This document shows positions 24,246 through 36,100 of a DNA stretch of 36,543 nt, piece by piece. Position 1 is the first letter of the stretch. Each line of letters starts with the position of its first letter. Source of the stretch: Ichthyophonus hoferi. Taxonomy: Eukaryota > Opisthokonta > Ichthyosporea > Ichthyophonida > Ichthyophonidae. A model generated the notes under the pieces. That model ran no database searches, was not told the origin of the DNA, and saw nothing but the letters and a program-made list of their open reading frames with translations. The stretch is from the NCBI GenBank assembly GCA_002751075.1, contig NAOQ01000047.1:188468-225010 (forward strand), in the 5' to 3' direction. The position numbers and the translations under genes were made by a program.

Positions 24246-26162
24246 ATGCAGTAAGTGTATATTACTATATTTAGTTATACAAGACATTTACTAATACATA
24301 TTAAGACCCATTTATGATTATATATACTCCTATATATGGACCATTGATTGGAGGCTCCCAATTGTAAATTGACTTCTTCCCATATGGCATTCATCCTACC
24401 CATATATAGTAATCTCTTATTCTTATCCTTATATAGTATTTGTGTATCCTTATATAGTATTCACTTATCCTTACATGACGTTTACCCCACCCATGTATAG
24501 TAATTGCCTATCCCTATGTAGCATCTATTGTATCCCTTATAGTAATCTTCTATCCTTATATAGCATTTATGTATGCCTGTGCAGCATCCTTACATAGCCC
24601 TCTCCTCCCTCCAGTAAGGTGCAACATATTCGAAAGCTCAATGAGGCAGAGCTAGATAGAGGACTATCTGGAACATCAGCTTCCTGGCACGATGAATACA
24701 AAGATAGTGCCTATGTATATGCTGGTAAAGCACCATATGTATATATGATGTGTTATTGTCTCGCTATATATCTATTAACATATTGTAACTTTTTTATGGA
24801 TATCCAATAAAACACCTAGGTTTTCTGTCTATCTATCTATCTACCTCTCTACATATCTGTCTACCTATCTACCTGCCTACCTGTATATCTATCTATGCAT
24901 TTGTCATACCCTCTATATCCTTTATGGGCATGACATAAAACCAATAAGAGATCAGATTGGAAATAGGTCTACCAGAGGGGCCTCCCATCCAATCACAACT
25001 ATTGTATATTATCATATATGGATCGTTTAGAATGGGAGTTTTTAGCAGCCAATAAGGAGACCTTTTAAAGGCTTTCAAGCAAGAAATGTTTTAAAATATT
25101 ATTTTTCTTTTAAAAACAAAAAGGTCTATCAATTGCAGCTGCAAAACATTTGTATATATACCTCTGTAATATACTACATTATGTCATATCATATTATATC
25201 ATATTATATCATATTATACTATATTAAACTATAGTTCGTTACAAATTAAGACTTCCATAATTACATTTTAACCTAGTATGGTTAATCACCATATCCATCA
25301 GTGGAAGCTTTGATTCTACTCTAACCGAGTCGGAGTTGATGATTTGACCATTTCAAAAAACAATGAAAAATCCTAAATGTATTTCAATAGTTGGGAATAT
25401 TGATATCTAATGGTTTGTTGTGGTTTTACTGTTAATTTATTTATAAATTTTATTATTTTTTATTTGATTCTTAATAATATATTTGAAAACTATCCATACT
25501 TTAAACCATCATTTCCAACTCATGGTCAATGAAAATTTGTGATTGGATGACGAGGGGATCACGCGTACTGGTTGGACCATATACTGATCCTAATGATAAC
25601 AGGAGGGCTGGATTTTGGCCTATCCGAGGGTGATATTATTGCAGTTTTCTCACAGTTAGTTTCCTGGATTTTGATTGATGTTTCTTACGTTTAATATATT
25701 GTAATTATCATCTCCTGATATTATGTTTTAAAATTATATACATATGTTAAGTAAATATACATACATACATATATATATACTTACATACATGCTTGCATAT
25801 ATACATACTTGCATATATACATACTTACATGCTTACATACTTATATACCTATATACCTACCTACCTAAACACATTCATGCATATGTCTTGCCCTTAACAT
25901 TATTACCTTATCCATGACCAGATTTGGGGAAATTGTTGACGTCAATTTGAAGCGTGATAAGAAAACAGGCAAGCCAATGGGATTTTGTTTTATAGCTTAC
26001 GAGGATCAGCGATCTACTGTACTGGCTGTCGATAACTTGAATGGAGCTAAGGTAAATATACATAATATTATATTATATTGGATTATATTATAGTATATTG
26101 TAGTATATATTACATATTCTATATGATACATTATGTTCTATATCTTTACATTATACATACGT

Positions 26163-26201
<39 letters not shown>

Positions 26202-26437
26202 ATATAACTCACAGATCTTATCACACTGACAAAACAATCATAGCTAGATAGATCTGTTTTGGAGCAGTAATTGAATTTTCTCTTACTAGTTATAGAATTG
26301 TAAAAGGTTTTGTATGATTGATTGATTGAGCCCAATTAAATTGTTTTGGGTGTTCATATGTTCCGTTTTCTGTAAGCACCACAGGGGTTGTATTAGTTGT
26401 ATTGTAATGGCTTTGAGATGATATAATAATAGTAAGA

Positions 26438-26476
<39 letters not shown>

Positions 26477-28093
26477 GTAACAACAATAATAATAATAGAA
26501 TAATAACAGTAGCAATAACAATGGCAGGTGGCCGGACGTACTATAAGTTGTGATCATGTCAAGAAATATCGTGGTAATAAAGTTAACTCTGACGAGGAGC
26601 CCGAGGGTGGGTGTATATGTTTGTATCATATATGTATGATATGGTATGGTATAGTATGACATGATACGATATGGTGTAGTATTTCATGATATGGTATTAT
26701 ATTATCTTATATTAGATTGCATTACCCTATATTATATTATCCTGCATTATACTATATATTGTTGTATAGTCTATATCTGTTAAAATAATCTGTTTTAATT
26801 ATTAAGTATAGGACTGTATCCAATTAAAGCAATTACATATAACTAAAAAGGATCATACTACTTGTCCTATAAATGCTTAATTAACTGAACTAATCAACTG
26901 ACATATATATCACGCTACAGAGAAACATCCTATCGCTCCTGAAGAAGTGATGGCGGCTGAGAAAATGAAAAGAAAAATGGAAAAGGAAAAACGAAAGATG
27001 GAGAAAAAGGAGGAGAAACGGCTTAGAAAAGCTGAAAAGAAAGAGAGAAAGAGAGAGAAAAGAGAGAAAAGAGGACTAGAAGGAGGTGGAAATAGTGCGA
27101 GTGAGAGTAGTGATAGTGATGGTAAGAATATGTTTGTTGGTGTCCTTGTTTTTATATTATATTATATGATGTTATTCTATATTGTTAAATAATAGAGATA
27201 GTAATGCAAGAAAATCTTTTCATTAATGACTTTTATTTTTTCGTTGCTAATCCTTCTATCTATTCTCTTTTTGTCATCTTATGCCTGTAATGCAATTATT
27301 TAGTTGTAGCTTTTCTTTTTCTTACCATTGTTTATCTTACTGTCAAGTATTATCTTTCTGACTGCAATATATTCGTTATCCGCTATGTACTTCTTTATCT
27401 TTCTCTTTCTTTCTCTTTCTTTCTCTTTCTATATATATAGATGATGGCGAGTCCAAGGGAACCACTGGGACTCATGACGTCACCAGCAAAGCAACATCAC
27501 CAGTTACCAATTATATTGATCCAATTGGTACTCAGGGAGAGGAGGGTAAATTGGATGTAGAGGTCGATATAAATAGGATCGATCCTAACACCTGTAATAC
27601 GACAGATAGAAATAGCAATGATATTAAAGAAAAATACGCACACAGAGAGAGGGAGAGAGGGCGGGATGGCGGTAGAGATAGTGAGAGGGATAGATATTTA
27701 GATAGAGAAAGGGAGAGAGATAGAGGTAGAGAGAGCCAGAGAGAAAGAGAGAAGAATAGAGAAGGAGGAAGAGAGAGAGAGAGAGATAGAAATAGAGGGG
27801 GGGATAGAGAGAGGGAGAGAGATAGAAATAGAGAGAGAGGTAGAGATACAGAGAGAGAGAGAGAGAGAGAGAGAGGTAGAGATACAGAGAGAGATAAAGA
27901 GAGAGAGAGAGGTAGAGATACAGAGAGAGATAGAGATACAGAGAGAGAGAGAGATACAGATAGAAATAAAAATAGCTACAACGACAGGGGAGAAAGAGGA
28001 TTTTATAGAGACTCTGACCGGAACAGAGAACGATACAGACAGAGGGATGAAGGGAGGGAAGACAACGATAGAAGACATACAGACCGGAGATAG
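24246..28093 (+). CDS. RBMX2: RNA-binding motif protein, X-linked 2 (RBMX2, Ist3/Snu17 family), complete
   Basis: RBMX2 is the metazoan counterpart of yeast Ist3/Snu17, an RRM protein of the RES complex that helps activate the spliceosome in the nucleus. Exons: 24246-24250, 24615-24724, 25603-25654, 25922-26051, 26528-26606, 26921-27121, 27441-28093. All introns are GT-AG and the frame is continuous for 409 codons plus TAG. The first coding exon is only ATGCA. Residues 1-35 carry the family leader (LNEAELDRG, SWHDEYKDSAYVY). The RRM spans about 34-113, with RNP2-like AYVYAG (34-39) and RNP1-like PMGFCFIAYEDQRSTVLAVD (74-93), almost identical to vertebrates. Residues about 137-180 are a Lys/Glu coiled-coil-like stretch. 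Residues about 260-370 are Arg-Glu/Arg-Asp dipeptide repeats encoded by a GA-rich microsatellite, replacing the RS-type tail of the 322-residue human protein. It converges with EXOSC10. Confidence 0.94.
24424..24600 (+). repeat. Degenerate 21-bp tandem repeat in RBMX2 intron 1
   Basis: Units like TATCCTTATATAGTATTTGTG (24424-24444) and TATCCTTATATAGTATTCACT (24445-24465) are followed by about six more diverged units that keep the TATCC..TATAGTA/TATAGCA core. The array ends at the intron's acceptor-side pyrimidine tract. A weaker related unit may precede it at about 24395. Confidence 0.75.
24826..24897 (+). repeat. (CTAT/CTAC)n tetranucleotide tract
   Basis: A run of CTAT, CTAC, CTGT and CTGC tetramers lies in RBMX2 intron 2. 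Confidence 0.8.
25168..25235 (+). repeat. 5-bp array TCATA/TTATA in RBMX2 intron 2
   Basis: Consecutive pentamers TTATG, TCATA, TCATA, TTATA, TCATA, TTATA, TCATA, TTATA, CTATA, TTAAA, CTATA hold register through about 13 units. Confidence 0.75.
25753..25876 (+). repeat. Degenerate tetramer array (ATAC/ATAT/TTAC) in RBMX2 intron 3
   Basis: About 30 consecutive tetramers, mainly ATAC, ATAT, TTAC, ATGC and CTAC, are readable with little or no register loss. They fill most of the short intron before the exon starting at 25922. Confidence 0.7.
26163..26204 (+). repeat. (AC)n(AT)n microsatellite in RBMX2 intron 4
   Basis: AC units pass directly into AT units, the same compound structure as at 5800-5842. 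Confidence 0.9.
26421..26520 (+). repeat. (AAT)n-rich trinucleotide tract before an RBMX2 exon
   Basis: An AAT/AAC/AGT trinucleotide repeat ends 7 bases before the exon at 26528. It occupies the place where a pyrimidine tract is expected, so this acceptor (ATGGCAG) has almost no polypyrimidine run. Confidence 0.85.
26641..26770 (+). repeat. Degenerate 5-bp array (consensus ATKRT), 26 units without indels
   Basis: The sequence divides cleanly into ATGGT, ATGGT, ATAGT, ATGAC, ATGAT, ACGAT, ATGGT, GTAGT, ATTTC and onward through ATTAT, CTTAT, ATTAG, ATTGC, ATTAC to ATATT, GTTGT, ATAGT. Register is kept through 26 units although few neighbours are identical. It lies in RBMX2 intron 5. Confidence 0.8.
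27396..27430 (+). repeat. (TTTCTC)n pyrimidine tract before the last RBMX2 exon
   Basis: A CTTTCT-type hexamer repeat lies 10 bases before the acceptor at 27439-27440. It probably doubles as the polypyrimidine tract. Confidence 0.85.
27641..27965 (+). repeat. Polypurine GA-rich repeat inside RBMX2 coding sequence
   Basis: About 325 bases are almost pure purine on the plus strand (GAGAGA, GATAGA, GGTAGA), coding Arg-Glu and Arg-Asp dipeptides. The frame stays open, so the repeat is tolerated or selected as protein. The opposite strand is also open here only because of composition. Confidence 0.88.
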
Positions 28094-30189
28094 TATAGGA
28101 TGAGTATAATAATATTGATTAACCGCGGGACAGTGCATGTGATGCTACCGTATAATGTGAGACATGCCCATTAATGTTAGCATAATTGTAGTCATACCAA
28201 GCTTTGAATCTACAATCGATTAAAAAATTGATGTATTTGTTGATTGGTTAAATATGTTGTTATTTTTTAATATTAGAATATCAGTTAAAATATTATAATT
28301 GAGGTTTGATTTAAAAAGATTAAACGCAAATGAATTGCAGATCTCTCCAATTATTAATAGTGTGCCGAATCATATGGAGTGACTCGGATCATTTAATGTA
28401 AAACCCAACTTAAGCAGTAGCTTACTAACGTGTTTATTCGGAAACTAACTTGAACTGGATTAAAAATATTATATGTATTGCTAAAAGCACAGGATATTGT
28501 TATCATATTTGATGGAAATAAATACATATGTAAATAAAATGTAATGATAATAAACTTTTATAGACAATATGTTACTACTTATGGTGTTAAATACTGTATA
28601 TTTCTTGTTTTATTTTCTATGCATTGATTGGATGCAACGATCATGGATTAGCCGTTGATCCAATTATATCAACGCTTGGATCAAAATCATATTTGATCAG
28701 TATGACCTTAACTAGTAAATTAATCTCGCCATTATCATTCAAATCATAGGAGGTCGATTTCAGACCTAACAACTCTTGTAATAAATTAATACTGGAATCA
28801 GTCATCATAAATCAATAAGCGGATGGTTTTTTGTCAACAATCATTCAGCAGTGCTGATGAAAGCCTTAACCGATGTGGGATTGGTTCATAAGAAATATCG
28901 AAACAAAATAAAGACACTGTATTTATTAAAACTTATTTGAATTAATAATGGCTGAATTAATTAGACTTCACTTATACAAACCAATAATCCATAGTAACTT
29001 TATCTTTAATACATAATAATCCCCCCTATCTTTGATCCCTTCTCTCTAGATATTTGTATCTTAATTGCATAATGATACGACATTTTAATCAATTAACTAA
29101 AACGAGCCAGCTGGGTTTTCCAATTAATTTTAAAGTTAGATATAATTATACTAAAATTTATTTCCTCTTTTTACGGACTATCGTGCCATACCATAGGATA
29201 TGTTAGATTGAAAATCTACTTATAAACCAGGGATTATTCACCGCTATTGATTTACAACGTATCAGGTATTAAATAATATTATTTCCGAATAAGTAGATAA
29301 CTAAACAATGTAAGGTTTTCTATGCTTGTTTTTTTTTTTTTTTGCAATACTTCATATTAAGCACCATTATTTGGAGAAAATTATTTCTAGAATAAATGCT
29401 ATATTGTGGTTAATTAGGTACGAAATATTATGACTATGTATGTAAGTGTGGTAGCGTGATAGTGGTACGGTAATATGTTTATGCTTAATTGGAAATTAAA
29501 TAATATTAAACTTTTTTTCTAATGGAAGTCATTAAAACCTTTTTTTTCTCTAGCAACTAACCAGGTATATAAGTAATATATATATATATATACTGTTTTA
29601 CATTTTGTATTAATTGAAGGCTATTGAGGTTCATAGCTTCCTTTTAATGTTAAAAATCTTATTAATAGAAAACAATAATTAGTTTTAATCAAGGAAGGTG
29701 GTGCATGGCATACATTTATTATAGCCAAGTGCAAGATAGATTCTGGTTGTATGATATGGGGTCCCGTAAGGTAGACAAGAAACATTTGAGATATTAAATA
29801 TCATATTATATCGTATTATACCATACCACATTTTGACTGTAACAGTAACCAGACTTCATCACATTAGTTAAGGTTTATTAGTAAATCCCAAAAGGAATGA
29901 CCAAATATTGCGTGAACAAACGGATTCGGTTGGCATTAAACAAACATTACGCGCATGTATGTACGGATGTATATATGTATATGTATGCCAAATCCCAAGA
30001 ATATATGTATAGGTGTATATATATATGAATACCGAGGTATATATGTTATGTTAATTGATTTTCTGCCTCCTTACTACCATCGGTTTATCAAATTTCATAT
30101 CCTTAACAACAGCTGGACCAGCCAACCGTCGATTATTAGCTCATTACATTTATGATTGGGCAGATATGCATATATTTATGCACACATAA
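28094..30189. other. Intergenic region between convergent RBMX2 and EXOSC10
   Basis: AT-rich and gene-free. Candidate RBMX2 polyadenylation signals (AATAAA) occur near 28515-28555. A run of about 15 T residues starts near 29328, and an ATATAT tract lies near 29577. A short palindrome GATCAAA-ATCATA-TTTGATC sits near 28677. No exon or RNA gene was seen. Confidence 0.55.
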
Positions 30190-33100
30190 TTATTTTTTCT
30201 TTCCCTTGCTGGCGGATCGAGTCTGATATGAATATGACATGCTTCTATTGCCACTACCAGGCTTGAGATTGGACCGGGGGTCTTTTTTCTGCAGAAGAAA
30301 GCATTACATTAGTAGGGGAACACATAACAGCGATTGCATGTATATATCTAGGCATATGGCATCAACATGGTCAATCGTAGTCCAACAGAAACTATCATTT
30401 GGATAACCGACCCAAAATATTTCGAACCATGGCCCGAACCTAAAACCTAATGTACCAAAATAAATACCAAGAATACGCACTCGTGCACAACTCTTTAATA
30501 ATATAAAATGGTTATATAATATAACACAACATAACATAACATAACATAACACAACACAACACAACACAACACAGCATAGCATAACAACATAATATAAAAT
30601 GAAGTTAAATCTAAACAGACAAGATGATAGGTGCAACTTACCGTCTGGACCTCCTCTAACTTAGTATAAGGAGTGAACACCTTCGCCTTCTTACTAGTCC
30701 CGATCTCCGGGAGAGGCGTGTCGAATTCTAATCGGAGAAATATCATGTGTGAAAATGCTTTCTCATTGAGTCATGACTAGGGAGAGATTAATATTCTTTT
30801 TGACATTAAGGCATTGCCATAAACATTAATAAAAACAACAAATGCTAAGTGGGGCCACAGATTTCTCAGGATCTGCCAGTACTTCGGTACATATACAAGT
30901 ACATACATGCCCATACATGTATATCTATGTAATCTATGACTCGAACTACATCTATACCTACCAGTCCATCATCGAATACTCTATAATTTCACCATATAGA
31001 GAGTCCAGCTTTAGTCTAGACTATGGCTAGCCTTTCCTTTCTAGTACCATATTCTCATCTGCTCATGCCATATATTATACTATGATACTACATATAGCAA
31101 ACGATTATGCTGATAGATATATAGTTTCCTTACATAACCCATCAAATCTTTTCGTATTATTTAACCAATTCATACACGGTTCATCGGAAATATACATTAC
31201 ATTTTTAAAAAATAAGTAAAAAATAAATAGCAAGAAGCTTTGGCTTGGAACAGTGGTTAAATGCAGACATGGAGGGCCAGGGGAAGGGTGGGACTTACCG
31301 TCTTTATGGTTGCTTGTACCATAGTCAAATGATATGAAGTTTTCGGATTGTATTCTCTCCTTCCTTGACTTGCCATCCTTAGCCTTAAGGAGAGCCCTCT
31401 CTATCTCCTTCTTTGTCTTCTTCTTGGCTGGCTCAGTCTTCGTGGTACTGGTCTCCTCTGGTTCACCCTTGCTATCAGTGCTCACTTCCTCCTCTGTTTT
31501 TCCTTTTTTAGCGACGGGGGTATCTGTGCGGTTTTAGACGTTTAATTTGTAGGACTATACATATATAGAAGTTAGATAGAGTGAAATCTAATCTAATTAT
31601 CCTATGGCATAGTATAGGAGAGCATGATAGTAAACCAGTTAGGAAGAACAAATATAATATAACCAGAAGGATAATGATACATATGTAGCCATCTCCTATA
31701 TTCACTAATGCAGATCAATGCCCACTTCACCTACCCTCATCCTCGTGGGTCCTTTTAGCAGACTTCTCGTCCTTCTGTCTTCTCTTCTTTGCCTTCTTTC
31801 CAGCCCCTTCCATAGCAGATAGCACCACCACCTACCACCACAATCAAAACGGAGAGCATTAGTATTTACTATTGTGTATATTATTATTATTATTATTATT
31901 AATTATATAATGTATTTAATTTCAATAAAATCCAAGAGGAGCAATGACGTTATGATCAGCCTATTTATCCTCTAGGGGGCCAGATACTCCATCCTTTCCA
32001 GTTTGGCACTAGTGAATAGTAATTATGCATTGCTTGCAATAATTCGAACTATGACTAAAAATTTAACTTTAGTGGCCGAGCTAATTTTAAAAATATTAAT
32101 TAAGGAATAATATATCTCGCAAGGCCAAATAAAATATATGATTGAGTTATTCAATGTTGTTTGCACTAAACCTTTAGCCCTAAATATGGAAATAAACTCG
32201 ATATCTATATGGGTGCGTGCCACCCAATCATCGCTAAAGAACGTCTCTCTATGATTCATATCCCAAAACGCAATTTTCCCAAAAACTAGGTACACCAACT
32301 GCCAGGCTGTAAACAAATTACCGTAAAATCAATTCATACCAGGTATAGTATTGTGTGGAGGCATATATATATATGCAGTAAACTGATTAAAATAAAATAA
32401 AATGGAACTATATTATATAGTATAACAGTATAACAGACAGCAGACCTAACCAATCCCAAAAATCCCAAAAATTAACCTTTCATAATGATTGCTACAATAA
32501 CAATTAATATCAACGACTTTCAGCAAGCTACACATGATACAATATCATAGGATAGGGAGTCAACGATGACGTAACGTTATCAGGCCATATTCCTACCTTT
32601 CCTTTAACCTTTTCCACGTCCACTCCACTAGCCTGTAAGACAGCCGTCCCTCTCACCTCACCAGCCCCAACTATGTCCTCTTCTTCAGGTACAGTGTGAG
32701 CACTGGTCAGAATGTCATCTGCTTCCTCCTCTTCCTTCTCCTCTTCCACTTCAACAACGGGCTCAGGCTCTGGGATCTGAGTGGGTAAATGTAGATATAA
32801 GTGTGATTGTTTGAGTATAATTTGTACATACATACATATATACATAGTGGAGTAGTACGGTATATATATGGGGATGTGAGAGATGTTGTGATAAAAATAA
32901 AGTTATTTGATTTACATTGAGATCTATACTTAATGTAGTTTGAAATGTTTCAAATTTATATGTAACAGCTTATTTATTCCTACGCCGAGTCTGGCATCTC
33001 GTGCGATGCCTTCTAGACCAATCACTTAATAGTGTAAGGTTTAGAGCTAGTTGGATAGATTACTATATAGGACTGCATGACGTAGTCTGAATACATACAC

Positions 33101-36100
33101 ATAGGTGTTTAACATTATATATTACTATCTTATATTCTATTACCAGGTTTATCACGTTAATGTTAGGTCATGCATACGGTCAAGTATGGGAGGAAAGAGC
33201 TACAATAACATGTAAATGTGATGCAAAATTATAGCCAAAGGCAAGACAGTAGGCCAGCAGGTGTCAATCGGGGATAGAGCCACTTCAATGCAAATATACA
33301 TATATATGTGCATAGCCAGAATAGGCTAATCACCTTGTCGATCAGAGAGAATGGTAGCACCATGGCAGCTATGATGTCATCAGCCTTAGAATCAACTTTC
33401 ATCACCGGCTGCAACAATAGTATGTTAGATAGATAGCTTTATAGACCAATCGGGTAATGTAATATAATACAATCACACACAAATACTATAGTGTACAACA
33501 CCACATCAGGACATAACATAACATAACATAACATAATATAATACCTTCTTTTCCTGGAATACCGTGAAAGTGGAAGGTGGTTCTACAACCATCATTGGGG
33601 GGCAACTTTTAATCCTTTCCTCTGAGTAGGTAATGACATTATAATGTATTGTAGTTAATGAGAATGCTTATGTTTATAATAATAATATATAAAGAAAATC
33701 GTAGACTGCAATGCCGCAATGTATGCTACTAGGTCTGGCTTTATGCAATCACCTCAGCGATTGCAATGTTTTTATACTGATTAACGAATCATTTAGCCAT
33801 CAAAAATATAAAACCAATCAGAAGTAGTTTAATAAAATATCGTGCAAAAATATAAAACATATGTTATGTATTATAGATAGATAGATAAATATCTGGACGG
33901 TATGATTCTACCCGAGGCTTGTATGTATATGTATACACACCCAGTCACTAACATTACAAACAGTTGGCAGTTGAATATAATATTGGATAAAATCAACCAA
34001 AACAACATTACGCGTCATTATCACGTCACTGCAGATGTGACAGCTCTCCTAGGACTTACTCTCTTAAATATCTTAAGCCACTAAGTCAATGACTGTTTTC
34101 TAACCACTTATATGACTGCGTAAAGCTATCTATACTCGTGTGTACCAATTAAAACTATACCATACACACGTACCCAATGAAACAGCAGGTTTTGTCTCCT
34201 GTACTACCCAAGCTACAGGGTTGTAAAGATGTCGACTAAAATTAACTGCTCCACTTGCAATAACTTTAGGGCTAGCTGCAGCAGTTTTAACATTTTCATT
34301 TGATTGGATAGTTGCGTCTTTGATGTCCTCGGGCAGGGGCTCCGTCTAGCAAAAAAAAACACAATTGGATATTAAATTAATTTATTAGTAACCATTAGAC
34401 AAGTGTAGCGTAATATGACAAATATACACATATATACAATCGGTACATACACTTATATATGCTTGTGTAAAGATTAATAAAGGGAACATATTGATTCATA
34501 AAAACACTTCACTAAACTAAATATTAATTAATTACGACAATCAATGCCTAATCACTGATTAACTTCCCAATAGGCGCCCTCCTACTCTATATTGCTCTAA
34601 GTCCTGAGAGTACAAGCTGAAAACAGGCACATTACACGTCATAAAAACGTCACAATACCCTATGACAAACATTTACGTTTTAGTTTCAAAAAAACCGCCA
34701 TAACGAAGATTATATAGAACCTTTACTGGCTCAGTTCTAAGCTAATATGCTAGTAAGAACGTATATTTATAAGGTCGTTTTAAGCAAATTGTGTTTAGTA
34801 TCAGTTTTGTATTCACATATGTATATGTATAAACCTTAACATATAGGTCAAGTCCATATTCTTTGGCACATAACTATTATAGTTAGTCAAGTCCCAAGGG
34901 TAAGGTGCATGAGTGTTGAGCAATAGGGTTACAATATAATATAATATAATATAATATGATATGATACTATATAATATAATATAATGTGGTATAGTATAAC
35001 ACGATGTAAAAAGAGGAAGAAATAGGCTAAAAAGTGAACAAAACATATAACCTAATGATAAAATAGATATGCAACCATAGATATAAGTGCATATATATAT
35101 ATACGTACAGAACTAGCGGCCTTGCTAATAAGACTTAAAATCTCCTTAGATCTCATGCGAATCAAGGGCGGTACAGGATTACAACACGCAAATAACTCGC
35201 CAGCCTCAGTGGGTAGACGGCCGACTATCTCAAACATCATATGATTGGGTAGGACATATCTGATAAAGGGGGCATGAGAGGAGGTGAAAGAGGGAATGAA
35301 TTGTCAATATATACGAACCAGTCATATGTAGTCATTATAATTATACTATTAGCAAAGGATATACTATACACTTTTAAAACCTGTATATAAAAGCAGGTAT
35401 AATATTATAATTGGTAATTAAGATCAATAGATTGTAGCATTAAAATTTAAAAAATCAATCGCAAGGGGTTTTAAACGTTTGGTACCCCTTTGCAATGACG
35501 TCAAGCCTCTAATTCAACAGAATTTTATCATACATTCGGTTTATTGGTTGGGATTTCAAAGTTTAATAAGTGGTATACATGCATATATGTACCGATGATA
35601 AATAAAAATATGTCTATATACTGAGATGCATGCAATAACCAGGCAGGAGCATAAAACAAGATATTATAATACACTGCATCATATTATATTACACTATATT
35701 ACATTATACTCTATAATGCTACACTCTGTCAGACAATACATGAATACATTAAATTTTATTATAATACATAGCACTACACCTTCCTATGCTGTACTATACA
35801 CTAACATATTATAATCTAATACTGTATCCAATAATATATTATAATCAAATATTGTATCCAATAATATACCATATTTACCTGCAACTCTCATCCTCTTGTC
35901 TTGCCACCATGTCCCTCCAATCATACAAAGCCTTGAACACTCTCTCCTATTAAACCACCAATTAAATGTTAGAACACCCTACATTAATCAATTAAAATTG
36001 TTTAATTGATTCTCGAAGTAAAAGGATTATATTTACTGGTTCGTATTTTGCCATGTCCCTGTAAGTGGTTAAGAGGTAAAATAAAATTTTAAATAGGAAC

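Noticed and set aside
26286-26662. Leu- or Tyr-rich minus-strand frames across the AAT repeat
   Set aside because: Homopolymer translation of a trinucleotide microsatellite in an RBMX2 intron.
27698-28138. 146-codon minus-strand open frame over the RBMX2 tail
   Set aside because: It is the complement of the GA-rich coding repeat. The plus-strand frame is supported by splicing and homology.
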